The notes: a model not told the origin generated them from the letters alone. DNA of 64,000 bases from Streptomyces tsukubensis (GCF_009296025.1 NZ_CP045178.1:5828001-5892000); one strand, 5' to 3'. Shown: positions 9,186 through 18,378, counted from the stretch's first letter. A program made the numbers and translations.

Positions 9186-9201
9186 ACTGGTCTACACCAT
9201 T
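9186..9201. promoter_or_regulatory. DasR operator (dre) upstream of dasA
   Basis: ACTGGTCTACACCATT matches dre (ACTGGTCTAGACCAGT) at 13 of 16 positions. It sits about 86 bases before the dasA start. A weaker dre-like ACCGGTCTATGTCC follows at 9231-9244. In S. coelicolor dasA is likewise controlled by dre sites in this gap. Confidence 0.85.
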
Positions 9202-9286
9202 AAAGACCAGGTCCCTATCCCACGGGCAGTACCGGTCTATGTCCTCGGTATCGGTGGGGGGTTGCAGGCATCCTGAGGAGGGTGGC

Positions 9287-10570
9287 GTGAAGCGCAAGCT
9301 CATCGCGGCGATCGGCGTCGCGGGCATGTTGGTCTCGATCGCGGCATGCGGTGGTGACAGCGGCGACGACAACGGAGGCAACAAGGCGGGCGCCGACGGC
9401 TACAAGGGGCAGACGCTCACGCTCTGGGTCATGGACGGATCGTCACCCGACGGCTGGCAGAAGGATCTCAAGGCGGCCTTCGAGAAGAAGACCGGCGCCA
9501 AGCTGAAGGTCGAAATCCAGACCTGGAACGGCATTCAGCAGAAGCTGACGACGGCCCTCTCGGAGGAGAACCCTCCCGACGTCTTCGAGATCGGCAACAC
9601 ACAGACCTCCGCCTACGCCAAGACCGGTGGCCTCGCAGAACTCGGTGACCTCAAGTCGTCCATCGGCGCCGACTGGTCAAAGAGCATGAACGAGTCCGCC
9701 GTGGTGGACGGCAAGCAGTACGCGGCCCCGTGGTGGGTGAACAACCGCGTCGTCGTCTACAACAAGAAGCTGTGGAAGGAAGCCGGGCTCAAGGAGACAC
9801 CGAAGACCCGCGACGAGTTCTACAAGGACCTCAAGCAGATCGGCTCCAAGACCGGCGCGGAGCCGATCTACCTGCCCGGCCAGTTCTGGTACCACTTCGT
9901 CGGCCTCGGTATCGCCGAGGGCGCCGAGCTGGTCAAGAAGGAGGGCGGCAAGTGGGTCTCCAACCTGGACGACCCGAAGGTCGCCGCCGCCATGGAGACG
10001 TACAAGAAGTTCCAGTCGCTCTCCAAGGCTCCCAAGGACAAGGACGAGGCCACCCCGCAGCAGGCCGAGGTCTTCGCCAAGGGCAAGACCGGCGCCTTCA
10101 TCGGCATGGGCTGGGAGGCCGCGACCGCCGTCAAGGCCAACCCGAAGATCGAGAAGGACATCGGCTACTTCACGATCCCCGGTGCCACCGCCGACAAGCC
10201 CGAGGGTGTCTTCCTCGGCGGCTCGAACCTCGCCGTCTCGGCCGGCAGTGAGAGGCAGGAACTCGCGAAGGAGTTCCTGAAGATGGCGCTCTCCGACAAG
10301 TTCGAGGGACAGCTCGCCAAGGAAGGCGGCGTCATCCCGAACAAGCAGGCGCTGGAGTCCGAGCTGAAGGGCAACGCCTCCGCCGAGGCCGCCGCCCCCG
10401 CCGCGGGCGACGGTGGCACGACGCCGCTGATCCCGGAGTGGGCCGCTGTGGAGAACGCGCCCAACCCGATCAAGACCTACATGACCGCGGTCCTGAACGG
10501 GAAGTCGCCGTCCGCCGCCGCCAAGCAGGTCGAGGGCGAGCTCAACAAGCGCCTGGCGCAGAAGCAGTAA
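9287..10570 (+). CDS. dasA: N,N'-diacetylchitobiose ABC transporter, solute-binding lipoprotein
   Basis: 427 residues. The signal peptide has lipobox VSIAAC with the lipidated Cys at 21, then a Gly/Asp-rich linker and an extracellular sugar-binding protein family 1 domain (LTLWVMDGSSPDGWQKDL near the start). By position and family it is DasA, the chitobiose-binding component of DasABC. It starts at GTG 9287 behind GAGGAGGGTGGC. It is the first gene of dasA-dasB-dasC-dasD and is repressed by DasR through the upstream dre. A 109-base gap containing GC-rich dyads separates it from dasB, which may set the excess of binding protein over permease. Confidence 0.94.
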   Translation: MKRKLIAAIGVAGMLVSIAACGGDSGDDNGGNKAGADGYKGQTLTLWVMDGSSPDGWQKDLKAAFEKKTGAKLKVEIQTWNGIQQKLTTALSEENPPDVFEIGNTQTSAYAKTGGLAELGDLKSSIGADWSKSMNESAVVDGKQYAAPWWVNNRVVVYNKKLWKEAGLKETPKTRDEFYKDLKQIGSKTGAEPIYLPGQFWYHFVGLGIAEGAELVKKEGGKWVSNLDDPKVAAAMETYKKFQSLSKAPKDKDEATPQQAEVFAKGKTGAFIGMGWEAATAVKANPKIEKDIGYFTIPGATADKPEGVFLGGSNLAVSAGSERQELAKEFLKMALSDKFEGQLAKEGGVIPNKQALESELKGNASAEAAAPAAGDGGTTPLIPEWAAVENAPNPIKTYMTAVLNGKSPSAAAKQVEGELNKRLAQKQ

Positions 10571-10679
10571 AGGACGCCTCCCCGCCGGGGGCGGAGAGCG
10601 CACGGCCCGAGCGGCCCGCGCCGCCCTCCGCTCCCGGCGGATCCATGCGTCCCGGCAGCCCACGAAAGAGATGACGAGC

Positions 10680-11660
10680 ATGACCGTGCAGACCGAACGG
10701 CCGGCGTCCAGACCGGCGGTGGTCACCAAGGATCCGGGCGGAGGCCCGGTCAAGCGCGACTCGCGCGCACGCCGCGCCCGGCTCGCGCCCTATCTGCTGC
10801 TGCTTCCGGCCGTCGCGGTGACGTTGATCTTCCTCGGCTGGCCGGTCGTCAAGGACCTGTCGCTGTCGTTCCAGAACCTCAACATGAGGCAGCTGATCCA
10901 GCACCTCACCGAGTGGAACGGCATATCCAACTACAAGGCCGTGCTCACCAGCGAGGACTTCTGGCGCGTCACGGGCCGCTCGGTCGCCTTCACCGCGGTC
11001 AACGTCGTATCGATCATGGTCCTCGGCACCTTGGTGGGTCTGCTGCTCGCCCGGCTCGGCCGACGGATGCGGGTCGCCCTGCTGACCGGCCTCATCCTGG
11101 CCTGGGCCATGCCCGTGATCGCGGCGACCACCGTCTACCAGTGGCTGTTCGCCCAGCGCTTCGGCGTCGTGAACTGGATGCTCGACGCGATCGGCTTCCA
11201 CTCGATGGCCGAGTACAACTGGAGCGGCGGCCAGTACTCCACCTTCTTCGTGATCATCGTGCTGATCGTGTGGCAGTCGATCCCGTTCGTCGCGATCAAC
11301 CTCTACGCGGCCACGACGACCATCCCCAAGGAGCTGTACGAAGCGGCCTCGCTCGACGGCGCGGGTCCCTGGAAGTCGTTCACCAGCGTCACCCTGCCCT
11401 TCCTGCGGCCCTTCCTCTTCGCCACGACCTTCCTTGAGGTCATCTGGGTCTTCAAGGCGTTCGCGCAGGTCTTCGCGTTCAACGAGGGCGGACCCGACCG
11501 GCTCACCGAGATCCTCCCCGTCTACGCGTACATCGAGGGCATGGGCAACCAGCACTACGGCTTGGGAGCGGCGATCTCCCTGCTCACCATCCTGATCCTG
11601 CTGGGCCTGACCTCGTACTACCTCCGTCTGGTGCTCAAGCAAGGGGATGACGAGCTGTGA
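10680..11660 (+). CDS. dasB: Chitobiose ABC transporter permease DasB
   Basis: 326 residues with six predicted membrane helices, the first at about 35-57 (LAPYLLLLPAVAVTLIFLGW). The EAA loop EAASLDGAGPWKSFTSVTLP contacts the ATPase. This is the MalF-type half of the sugar permease. Two in-frame ATGs compete: 10671 abuts the GAAAGAG ribosome site, so I prefer 10680, nine bases beyond it. The stop overlaps dasC by 4 nt. No ATPase gene is in this operon; in Streptomyces the shared ATPase MsiK, encoded elsewhere, energises DasABC. Confidence 0.92.
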   Translation: MTVQTERPASRPAVVTKDPGGGPVKRDSRARRARLAPYLLLLPAVAVTLIFLGWPVVKDLSLSFQNLNMRQLIQHLTEWNGISNYKAVLTSEDFWRVTGRSVAFTAVNVVSIMVLGTLVGLLLARLGRRMRVALLTGLILAWAMPVIAATTVYQWLFAQRFGVVNWMLDAIGFHSMAEYNWSGGQYSTFFVIIVLIVWQSIPFVAINLYAATTTIPKELYEAASLDGAGPWKSFTSVTLPFLRPFLFATTFLEVIWVFKAFAQVFAFNEGGPDRLTEILPVYAYIEGMGNQHYGLGAAISLLTILILLGLTSYYLRLVLKQGDDEL

Positions 11661-12487
11661 AGGGCTCTCTCTTCGGCCGTTTCTGGCCCAACGCGACCGC
11701 TGTCGTCCTCATCATCGGCTTCGTCTTCCCGGTCTACTGGATGTTCACGACGGCCTTCAAGCCGACCGGCGACATCATCAGCGAGACCCCGGTCTGGTTC
11801 CCGACCGACGCCACCTTGGAGCACTTCAGGACCGCGGTGGCGGCGGACCACTTCTGGACCCTCGTACGCAACTCGCTGACCGTCACGATCCTCGCGGTCG
11901 TTCTCTCGCTGATCCTCGCGCTGGCGGGATCGTTCGCGATGGCGAGGATGCGGTTCAAGGGCAGGCGCGGCTTCATCATCGGCTTCATGATCGCCCAGAT
12001 GGCGCCGTGGGAAGTCATGGTCATCGCCATCTACATGCTCGTGCGCGACAACGACCTGCTGAACAGCCTGATCCCGCTGACCCTGTTCTACCTGGTCATG
12101 ATCCTGCCCTTCACCGTGCTGACGCTGCGCGGCTTCGTCGGGGCGATCCCGAAGGAGCTGGAGGAGTCGGCCATGGTCGACGGCTGCACCAGACCCCAGG
12201 CGTTCAGGAAGGTGATCCTTCCGCTCCTCGCCCCGGGGCTGATGTCCACCTCCCTCTTCGGGTTCATCACCGCCTGGAACGAGTTCCCGATGGTGCTCGT
12301 CCTCAACAAGGCGCCAGAAACGCAGACGCTGCCGGTCTGGCTCTCCAGCTTCCAGACCAACTTCGGTGACGACTGGGGTGCGACCATGGCGGCGTCCTCG
12401 CTCTTCGCCGTCCCGATCCTCGTCCTTTTCGTCTTCCTGCAACGCAAGGCCGTCGCCGGCCTCACCGACGGCGCAGTGAAGGGATAA
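11657..12487 (+). CDS. dasC: Chitobiose ABC transporter permease DasC
   Basis: 276 residues, MalG-type permease. Six helices begin with VVLIIGFVFPVYWMFTTAFK, and the EAA loop is EESAMVDGCTRPQAFRKVILP at about 170-190. It starts at GTG 11657 inside the dasB stop (GTGA), so the two permease halves are coupled. dasD follows eight bases after its stop. Confidence 0.92.
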   Translation: MKGSLFGRFWPNATAVVLIIGFVFPVYWMFTTAFKPTGDIISETPVWFPTDATLEHFRTAVAADHFWTLVRNSLTVTILAVVLSLILALAGSFAMARMRFKGRRGFIIGFMIAQMAPWEVMVIAIYMLVRDNDLLNSLIPLTLFYLVMILPFTVLTLRGFVGAIPKELEESAMVDGCTRPQAFRKVILPLLAPGLMSTSLFGFITAWNEFPMVLVLNKAPETQTLPVWLSSFQTNFGDDWGATMAASSLFAVPILVLFVFLQRKAVAGLTDGAVKG

Positions 12488-12495
12488 CTCCGCTC

Positions 12496-13995
12496 ATGAC
12501 GACTCTCACCCGGCCCACAGACACCCTCACCCGCGACGCCCTGGCCGTACTCCAGCCCGGCTTCCCGGGGACCAGCGCCCCCGACTGGCTGCTGCGCAGA
12601 ATCGACGAGGGCCTCGCCTCCGTGGGGCTCTTCGGCCGCAACATCGCCTCTCCCGAGCAACTCGCCGCGCTCACCGCCCAGCTCCGCGCCGAACGCGAGG
12701 ACGTCCTGGTCGCCATCGACGAGGAGGGCGGCGACGTGACCCGCCTGGAGGTGGGCTCCGGCTCCTCCTTCCCCGGCAACCACGCACTCGGCGCCGTCGA
12801 CGACCCCGAACTGACCCTGGCCGTCGCCCGGGAACTGGGCAACCGGCTCGCCGCGTGCGGCGTCAACCTCAACTGGGCGCCTTCGGGAGACGTCAACTCC
12901 GACCCGGACAACCCGGTCATCGGCGTACGGTCCTTCGGCGCCGACCCGCGTCTGGTGGCCCGTCACACCGCCGCGTACGTCGAGGGACTACAGGCCGCCG
13001 GTGTCGCCGCCTGCACCAAGCACTTCCCCGGCCACGGCGACACGGCGGTCGACTCGCACCACGCGATGCCCAGGATCGACGTGGACGCGCGGACGCTGCG
13101 CGCACGTGAGCTGGCCCCCTTCAGAGCCGCCATCGCCGCGGGCACCCGCGCCGTCATGAGCGCCCACATCCTGGTCCCCGCCCTCGACCCGGAATTCCCC
13201 GCCACCCTCAGCCGGCGCGTCCTCACCGGGCTGCTGCGCGAGGAGCTGGGATACGACGGGCTGATCGTCACCGACGGCATGGAGATGCGGGCCATCGCGG
13301 CGACCTACGGGATCGAGCGGGGCAGCGTCCTCGCCATCGCGGCCGGCGCGGACGCCATCTGTGTCGGCGGTGGCCTCGCGGACGACGAGACCGTCGAGCG
13401 CCTGCGGGACGCCCTGGTCGCCGCTGTCCGCACGGGAGAGCTGGCCGAGGACAGGCTCGCCGACGCCGCACGGCGCGTACGGGAACTCGCCCGGTGGACC
13501 GCGTCCGCCGGGGCCGCCCGCGGACAGGTACCGCCCGCCACCGACATCGGCCTGGCGGCGGCGCGGCGCGCGCTGACCGTGACACCCGCGGGGCCGCACA
13601 CACCGGTCACCGGCGCCCCGTACGTGGCGGCCTTCACGCCGGTCGCCAACATCGCGGTCGGGGACGAGACCCCGTGGGGCGTGGCGGCGGAACTGAAGCG
13701 GCTGCTTCCGGGGACGGCGACGGGCACGTACGGCGACGGGGACGGCTCCGCGGCGCGGGTGCTGAGCGACGCGGGGGAGCGGCGCGTCGTCGCGGTCGTC
13801 CGCGACGCGCACCGGCACGCGTGGATGCGGAGGGCGCTGGCGGAGCTGCTCGCCGAGCGCCCCGACACGGTGGTGGTGGAGATGGGCATCCCGCAGGCGG
13901 CCCCGGTCGGCGCGCCGCACATCGCGACGCACGGCGCGGCACGGGTCTGCGGCGTGGCCGCGGCCGAGGTCATCACCGGCAGGAGCACGGCCTGA
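12496..13995 (+). CDS. dasD: GH3 beta-N-acetylglucosaminidase DasD
   Basis: 499 residues. The GH3 NagZ-type signature KHFPGHGDT (175-183), followed by DSHHAMP, supplies the catalytic His/Asp dyad. IVTDGMEM carries the nucleophile Asp260. The C-terminal third is a second, less conserved domain, so this is longer than one-domain NagZ. There is no signal peptide: it is predicted to act inside the cell, splitting chitobiose imported by DasABC into GlcNAc. It is the last gene of the das operon and converges on nagB. Confidence 0.92.
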   Translation: MTTLTRPTDTLTRDALAVLQPGFPGTSAPDWLLRRIDEGLASVGLFGRNIASPEQLAALTAQLRAEREDVLVAIDEEGGDVTRLEVGSGSSFPGNHALGAVDDPELTLAVARELGNRLAACGVNLNWAPSGDVNSDPDNPVIGVRSFGADPRLVARHTAAYVEGLQAAGVAACTKHFPGHGDTAVDSHHAMPRIDVDARTLRARELAPFRAAIAAGTRAVMSAHILVPALDPEFPATLSRRVLTGLLREELGYDGLIVTDGMEMRAIAATYGIERGSVLAIAAGADAICVGGGLADDETVERLRDALVAAVRTGELAEDRLADAARRVRELARWTASAGAARGQVPPATDIGLAAARRALTVTPAGPHTPVTGAPYVAAFTPVANIAVGDETPWGVAAELKRLLPGTATGTYGDGDGSAARVLSDAGERRVVAVVRDAHRHAWMRRALAELLAERPDTVVVEMGIPQAAPVGAPHIATHGAARVCGVAAAEVITGRSTA

Positions 13996-14009
13996 CCCAC
14001 GACAGCGGT

Positions 14010-14039
14010 GCCGGGCGCCCCGCGGGGGAGGCACCCGGC
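14010..14039. terminator. Terminator between dasD and nagB
   Basis: GCCGGGCGCC (14010-14019) pairs with GGCACCCGGC (14030-14039) with a single mismatch and a 10-nt loop. It lies between two converging genes. Confidence 0.65.
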
Positions 14040-14103
14040 CCGGTCGTGCTCACCGCCGCGTCGTACCCGTCACCGTGTCGTGGGCACCGCCCCTCGGCTC
14101 TGC

Positions 14104-14889
14104 CTACAGCCCCTGCCACTCCGGCTTGGCGGCGTACGTGGCGCGGAAGTAGTCGGCGAGCTTGAGCCCGGACGCGGCCGCCTCGTCGACGACGACGGTC
14201 GCGTGCCGGTGCAGCTGGAGCGCGGAGGCGGGCACGACGGCTGCCACGGGGCCCTCGACCGTCTGCGCCACGGCCTCGGCCTTGCCCTCTCCGGTGGCCA
14301 GCAGGACCAGGTGACGGGCTTCCAGGATCGTCCCTATCCCCTGGGTGATGACGTGCCTGGGCACCTGGGAGATGTCCCCGTCGAAGAACCGCGCGTTGTC
14401 GACGCGGGTCTGGTCGGTGAGGGTCTTGATGCGGGTACGCGAGGCGAGCGAGGAGCACGGCTCGTTGAAGCCGATGTGCCCGTCGGTACCGATCCCGAGT
14501 ATCTGGAGGTCGACACCGCCGGCCTCGCCGAGCGCCCTGTCGTACGCCTCGCACGCCCCGAGCACGTCGTCGGAGGACCCGTCGGGGCCCATGAAGGAGT
14601 CGACACCGAGCCCCAGCGGCTCCACGACCTCGCGCAGCACGACGGAACGGTAGGACTCCGGGTGGCCCGCGGGCAGCCCCACGTACTCGTCGAGCTGGCA
14701 GACGCGCGCCCTGGAGGCGTCCACGGCGCCGGCGGTGACCTTGGCGGTCAGCGCCTCGTAGATGGGCAGGGGAGTGGAGCCGGTGGCCACGCCGAGGAGC
14801 GCGTCGGGCTTGCGGCTCAGCAGCTCTGCGACGGCTCCCGCGATGAGCTCGCCGCCCGCCTTGGCGTCCGGGACGATGACAACTTCCAC
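14104..14889 (-). CDS. nagB: Glucosamine-6-phosphate deaminase
   Basis: 261 residues; converts GlcN-6-P to fructose-6-phosphate and ammonia, thereby consuming the DasR effector. Motifs: LLGVATGSTPLPIYE for phosphate binding, QLDEYVGLP, and IGTDGHIGFNEP with the catalytic acid region. I start at GTG 14889 (VEVVIVPD), which gives the usual family length. The frame runs on to an ATG at 14919, but that ATG is inside the dre operator and would add ten atypical residues. The ribosome site before the GTG (GGCAGG) is weak, so the start is not certain. Confidence 0.92.
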   Translation of the reverse strand: MEVVIVPDAKAGGELIAGAVAELLSRKPDALLGVATGSTPLPIYEALTAKVTAGAVDASRARVCQLDEYVGLPAGHPESYRSVVLREVVEPLGLGVDSFMGPDGSSDDVLGACEAYDRALGEAGGVDLQILGIGTDGHIGFNEPCSSLASRTRIKTLTDQTRVDNARFFDGDISQVPRHVITQGIGTILEARHLVLLATGEGKAEAVAQTVEGPVAAVVPASALQLHRHATVVVDEAAASGLKLADYFRATYAAKPEWQGL

Positions 14890-14918
14890 ACTGGGCCTGC
14901 CGATCTGGAGAAGTGACA

Positions 14919-14934
14919 TGTGGTATAGACCAAT
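14919..14934. promoter_or_regulatory. DasR operator (dre) between nagB and SIS gene
   Basis: TGTGGTATAGACCAAT on the plus strand reads ATTGGTCTATACCACA on the minus strand. It matches dre at the GGTCTA and ACCA core positions. It lies 30-45 bases before the nagB GTG and 135 bases before the divergent SIS-domain gene, so it may control both. Confidence 0.85.
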
Positions 14935-15068
14935 TTAGCAGAGACGGCGTCCCCGGCCGAGCCCTGCCCCGGCTGGCGCGCGCACACCTCCCCATGGTCG
15001 ACTGAAAGAGACCCGTGCGGCCCGACCGCCCAGGTCACAGGCTCGCTCGGCACTTGGAGGCACCCGAC

Positions 15069-16148
15069 ATGTCCGCCATCCCCACCGGCCAGGCACACGG
15101 ATCCAGCGAACGCCCAGGCCGGATCATGGCCGGAGAGCTGGCGGAACAGCCTGAGGTGCTGCGCCGGGTCCTTGACGAGGGCGCGCCGAAGATCCGCGAG
15201 GTCGCGGAACGAGTGGCCGCCAGAAAGCCGCGGTTCGTCCTGCTGACGGCGCGGGGCACCTCCGACAACGCGGCGCTGTACGCCAAGTACTTGCTGGAGA
15301 TCCGCCTCGGCCTGCCCTGCGGCCTGACGTCGATGTCCACCACGACGACCTACGACGCCCGTCCCGACCTCCAGGACGTCCTGGTCGTCACCGTCAGCCA
15401 GTCCGGTGGCTCACCGGACCTGGTGGCCTCGACCCGGGCGGCCAGGGAGGCCGGCGCGATCACGCTGGCCGTGACGAACAACCCCGACTCGGCCCTCGCC
15501 GCGGTCTCCGAGTTCCACATCGACATCCTGGCCGGTCCTGAGAAGGCGCTGCCCGCCACCAAGACGTACACGGCGTCCCTGCTCGCCCTCTACCTCTTCG
15601 TCGAGGGGCTGCGTGGCGGCGATGTCGAGCCGGCGCGGGTCCTGCCCCGGCTCGCCACGGAACTCCTCGCGAGGCAGCCGGAGATCAAGCAACTCGCGGG
15701 CCGTTACCGCTTCGCCGAGCGCATGGTGATCACCTCGCGCGGCTACGGCTACCCGACGGCCAAGGAGGCCGCGCTGAAGCTGATGGAGACGAGCTACATC
15801 CCGGCGCTCTCGTACTCGGGCGCCGACCTGCTGCACGGTCCGCTCGCCATGGTCGACAACATCTCCCCCGTCATCGCCGTCGTCACCGACGGCAAGGGCG
15901 GCGAGGCACTGCAACCGGTGCTCGACCGCCTGCGCGGCCGGGGAGCGGACCTGGTCGTCATCGGCCCGTCCGCCCAGGTGGACCAGGCGTCCGCGGGGTT
16001 CGTCCTCCCGACGGGAGGCGTCCCCGAGGAGATCCAGCCGATCCTGGAGATCATCCCGCTCCAGCTCCTGGCCTACGAGGTGACCATCGCGAGGGGCCAG
16101 GACCCCGACGCGCCCCGAGCGCTGGCGAAGGTCACGGAGACTCACTGA
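15069..16148 (+). CDS. SIS-domain sugar-phosphate isomerase/deaminase (GlmS-isomerase-like)
   Basis: 359 residues with two SIS domains like the isomerase half of GlmS: LLTARGTSDNAALYAKYLLE near 50, VTVSQSGGSPDL near 110, and AALKLMETSYIPALSYSGADLLHGP near 230. It lacks the glutaminase domain, so it should isomerise or deaminate an amino-sugar phosphate rather than make GlcN-6-P from glutamine. Start ATG 15069 follows GGAGG at good spacing. It is divergent from nagB across a dre site, pointing to GlcNAc metabolism. Confidence 0.85.
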   Translation: MSAIPTGQAHGSSERPGRIMAGELAEQPEVLRRVLDEGAPKIREVAERVAARKPRFVLLTARGTSDNAALYAKYLLEIRLGLPCGLTSMSTTTTYDARPDLQDVLVVTVSQSGGSPDLVASTRAAREAGAITLAVTNNPDSALAAVSEFHIDILAGPEKALPATKTYTASLLALYLFVEGLRGGDVEPARVLPRLATELLARQPEIKQLAGRYRFAERMVITSRGYGYPTAKEAALKLMETSYIPALSYSGADLLHGPLAMVDNISPVIAVVTDGKGGEALQPVLDRLRGRGADLVVIGPSAQVDQASAGFVLPTGGVPEEIQPILEIIPLQLLAYEVTIARGQDPDAPRALAKVTETH

Positions 16149-16153
16149 TCCCG

Positions 16154-16189
16154 GGGGCGCGAGGCGGTCGACCCGGCCGCCCGCGCCCC
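16154..16189 (+). terminator. Terminator after the SIS-domain gene
   Basis: Long interrupted stem: GGGGCGCGaGGCGG pairs with CCGCCcGCGCCCC around a short loop, starting a few bases after the stop codon at 16148. Confidence 0.7.
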
Positions 16190-16369
16190 TGGGTGTTCAG
16201 CGGGCGCTGGCCGTCCCTGAACCCGCGGAGCGCGCTGGAGAGGGTGCGGTGCCCAACTTCTTCCGTCGAACGGGAAGAGGCCCAAGACCCGTTCGCCGAA
16301 AGGGAAGAGACGGTTCAGGGGCGCTCGAAAATGGCGGCAACAAACCCTCGCGGACACGTAGACACGGCA

Positions 16370-16385
16370 AATGGTCTAGTCCACA
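16370..16385. promoter_or_regulatory. Isolated dre site in a 529-base non-coding gap
   Basis: AATGGTCTAGTCCACA matches dre (ACTGGTCTAGACCAGT) at 11-12 of 16 positions with the full GGTCTAG core. It lies about 220 bases after the SIS gene and 293 before the histidine kinase start. The rest of 16190-16677 holds short direct repeats (CGAACGGGAAGAGG near 16268 and CGAAAGGGAAGAGA near 16296) and a CGAACGGG/CCCGTTCG dyad, but no gene I can support. Confidence 0.6.
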
Positions 16386-16677
16386 ATGGAATGGCAAAGC
16401 CTCCGCTCTTCCCGCACAGAAGAGCGGACCTGGGGGCCCGGCGTCTCTGCCCTGATCACGCCGAGCCCTCCAGATCGGCCGGTGGGAACCGCACACCCGG
16501 CGGCCGATGCGTCTCCGGACCGCGGTGCCGGGCGGGCTGAGGGTCCCGTGCCGGTGTCGCGGTCCGTGGGCCACACCCAGCAGGACCCGCGGTGACCCTG
16601 CCCGCGGGAGAGCGTCGGCACGGCGCCCGCGCGAGGCTCACTCCGGGGGTTTCGTCCCGCCCAGGTACGCTCACCTG

Positions 16678-18153
16678 GTGCCCTCCATGAACGACCTCGT
16701 CCACCAGCACACAGCGCTCGACGCCTCCGACCTTGAGTGGCTGCACCTCCTGGTCTCCGAGTGGCAGCTCCTCTCCGACCTCTCCTTCGCCGACCTCGTG
16801 CTCTGGGTCCCCACCAGGGACGGCACCCGGTACGTCTCCGTGGCCCAGATGCGGCCCAACACGGGGCCGACCTCGTACCAGGACGACATGGTCGGTCATC
16901 TCGTCCCGCGCGGGCGCAGGCCCATGCTGGACGCGGCGCTCGACGAGGGCAGGATCGTGCGCGAGGGGGACCCCGAGTGGCGCGAGGAGGTCCCGGTGCG
17001 GGTGGAGTCCATCCCCGTACGCAGGGAGGGCAGGATCCTCGGTGTCATCGCGCGCAACACCAATCTGCTGACGGTCCGCACCCCGAGCCGGCTCGAACTG
17101 AGCTATCTGCAGAGCGCTTCCGACCTGGCGCAGATGATCGCCGCGGGCGCCTTCCCCTTCCAGGGGCAGCAGGTCGACATGGACGCCTCACCGCGCGTCG
17201 GAGACGGGCTCATCCGGCTGGACGCCGACGGCGTCGTGCAGTACGCCTCGCCCAACGCCCTCTCCGCCTACCACCGCCTGGGCCTCGCCGCCGACCTGGT
17301 CGGCCACCATCTGGGGCAGGCGACCGCGGAGCTGGCCCCCTCCCGCGGCCCGGTCGACGAAGCGCTGGTGAAACTGGCCAGCGGCTGGGCGCCCAGGGAG
17401 ACCGAGGTGGAGGGCAACGGCGGAGTCATCCAGCTGCGTGCCATCCCGCTCAAACCCAAGGGCGCGAGGATCGGTTCGCTGGTCCTGCTCAGGGACGTGA
17501 CGGAACTGCGCCGTCGCGAAAGGGAATTGATCACCAAGGACGCCACCATCCGGGAGATCCATCACCGGGTGAAGAACAACCTCCAGACCGTCGCCGCACT
17601 GTTGCGGCTACAGGCCAGGCGTATCGGCTCGGAGGAGGGCAGGGCGGCGCTGGAGGAAGCGGTACGGCGGGTCGGCTCCATCGCCATCGTCCACGAGACG
17701 CTGTCTCAGAACCTGGACGAGCGGGTGGAGTTCGACGAGATCGCCGACCGGGTGCTCACCATGGTCGCGGAGATCTCCCCCGGAACCGTCGCGGGGCGTC
17801 GCATCGGACACTTCGGCATACTCGACGCCGAAGTCGCGACCCCACTGTCGATGGTGCTCACCGAAATCCTCCAGAACGCGCTGGAACACGGATTCGGCCC
17901 CGGGGACCGGGGCACCGTCGAGGTCTCCGCCTCGCGGGTCGGCTCCCGCGCGGACCCCAGACTGCTGATCGCCGTGCGCGACGACGGCGTCGGCCTGCCC
18001 GAGGGATTCGACCCGCACCGGTCAGGCAACCTCGGTCTCCAGATCGTCCGTACGCTGGTGGAGGGCGAACTCAGCGGCACCTTCGACATGGTGCGGGTGG
18101 CGGAGGGGGGCACCCGCGTGGTGCTCGACATTCCGATGGGCCCGGAGAAGTAG
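16678..18153 (+). CDS. Sensor histidine kinase, PdtaS-like (HisKA_2 family)
   Basis: 491 residues. A GAF-like sensory part (about 15-155) is followed by a PAS domain (about 175-280). The HisKA_2 box IHHRVKNNLQTVAALLRLQ has its phosphoacceptor at H296, and the ATPase has N box LTEILQNALEHGF, DDGVGLPEGF and GNLGLQIV. There are no membrane segments, so it is cytosolic. The architecture matches the actinobacterial kinase PdtaS, whose partner PdtaR is an ANTAR antiterminator; no such regulator gene is adjacent here. I start at GTG 16678: a -10-like TACGCT ends six bases before it, which suggests a leaderless mRNA. ATG 16687 is the alternative. Confidence 0.85.
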   Translation: MPSMNDLVHQHTALDASDLEWLHLLVSEWQLLSDLSFADLVLWVPTRDGTRYVSVAQMRPNTGPTSYQDDMVGHLVPRGRRPMLDAALDEGRIVREGDPEWREEVPVRVESIPVRREGRILGVIARNTNLLTVRTPSRLELSYLQSASDLAQMIAAGAFPFQGQQVDMDASPRVGDGLIRLDADGVVQYASPNALSAYHRLGLAADLVGHHLGQATAELAPSRGPVDEALVKLASGWAPRETEVEGNGGVIQLRAIPLKPKGARIGSLVLLRDVTELRRRERELITKDATIREIHHRVKNNLQTVAALLRLQARRIGSEEGRAALEEAVRRVGSIAIVHETLSQNLDERVEFDEIADRVLTMVAEISPGTVAGRRIGHFGILDAEVATPLSMVLTEILQNALEHGFGPGDRGTVEVSASRVGSRADPRLLIAVRDDGVGLPEGFDPHRSGNLGLQIVRTLVEGELSGTFDMVRVAEGGTRVVLDIPMGPEK

Positions 18154-18185
18154 GGCCGATGAGCCCCGAGAAGTAGGGCTCATGA
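18141..18185 (+). repeat. 22-bp duplication covering the kinase stop codon
   Basis: CCCGGAGAAGTAGGGCCGATGA (18141-18162) is repeated as CCCCGAGAAGTAGGGCTCATGA (18164-18185), period 23, three differences. The first copy contains the gene's last codons and TAG, so the second is a recent-looking non-coding copy of the gene end. Confidence 0.75.
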
Positions 18186-18193
18186 CGCGAACA

Positions 18194-18229
18194 AGCCCCG
18201 GACCGGTCATCAGCGACCGGTCCGGGGCT
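18194..18229. terminator. Bidirectional terminator, kinase and wblE
   Basis: Perfect 15-bp stem AGCCCCGGACCGGTC (18194-18208) with 18215-18229 and a 6-nt loop, between converging genes. No U-tract. Confidence 0.88.
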
Positions 18230-18378
18230 CATCGTTCACATTGTTCATGGGGCGGTGTCCTCGGACACCTGGGGGTGATGCCCTCTCGGAGCACCGGATG
18301 ATACTGCGCGCTGCGGCTCGGGGGCGGGGGATGCGTACACGCTGCACGCGCCGCCAAGCTTCAGGCTCGTCGGGGCGG

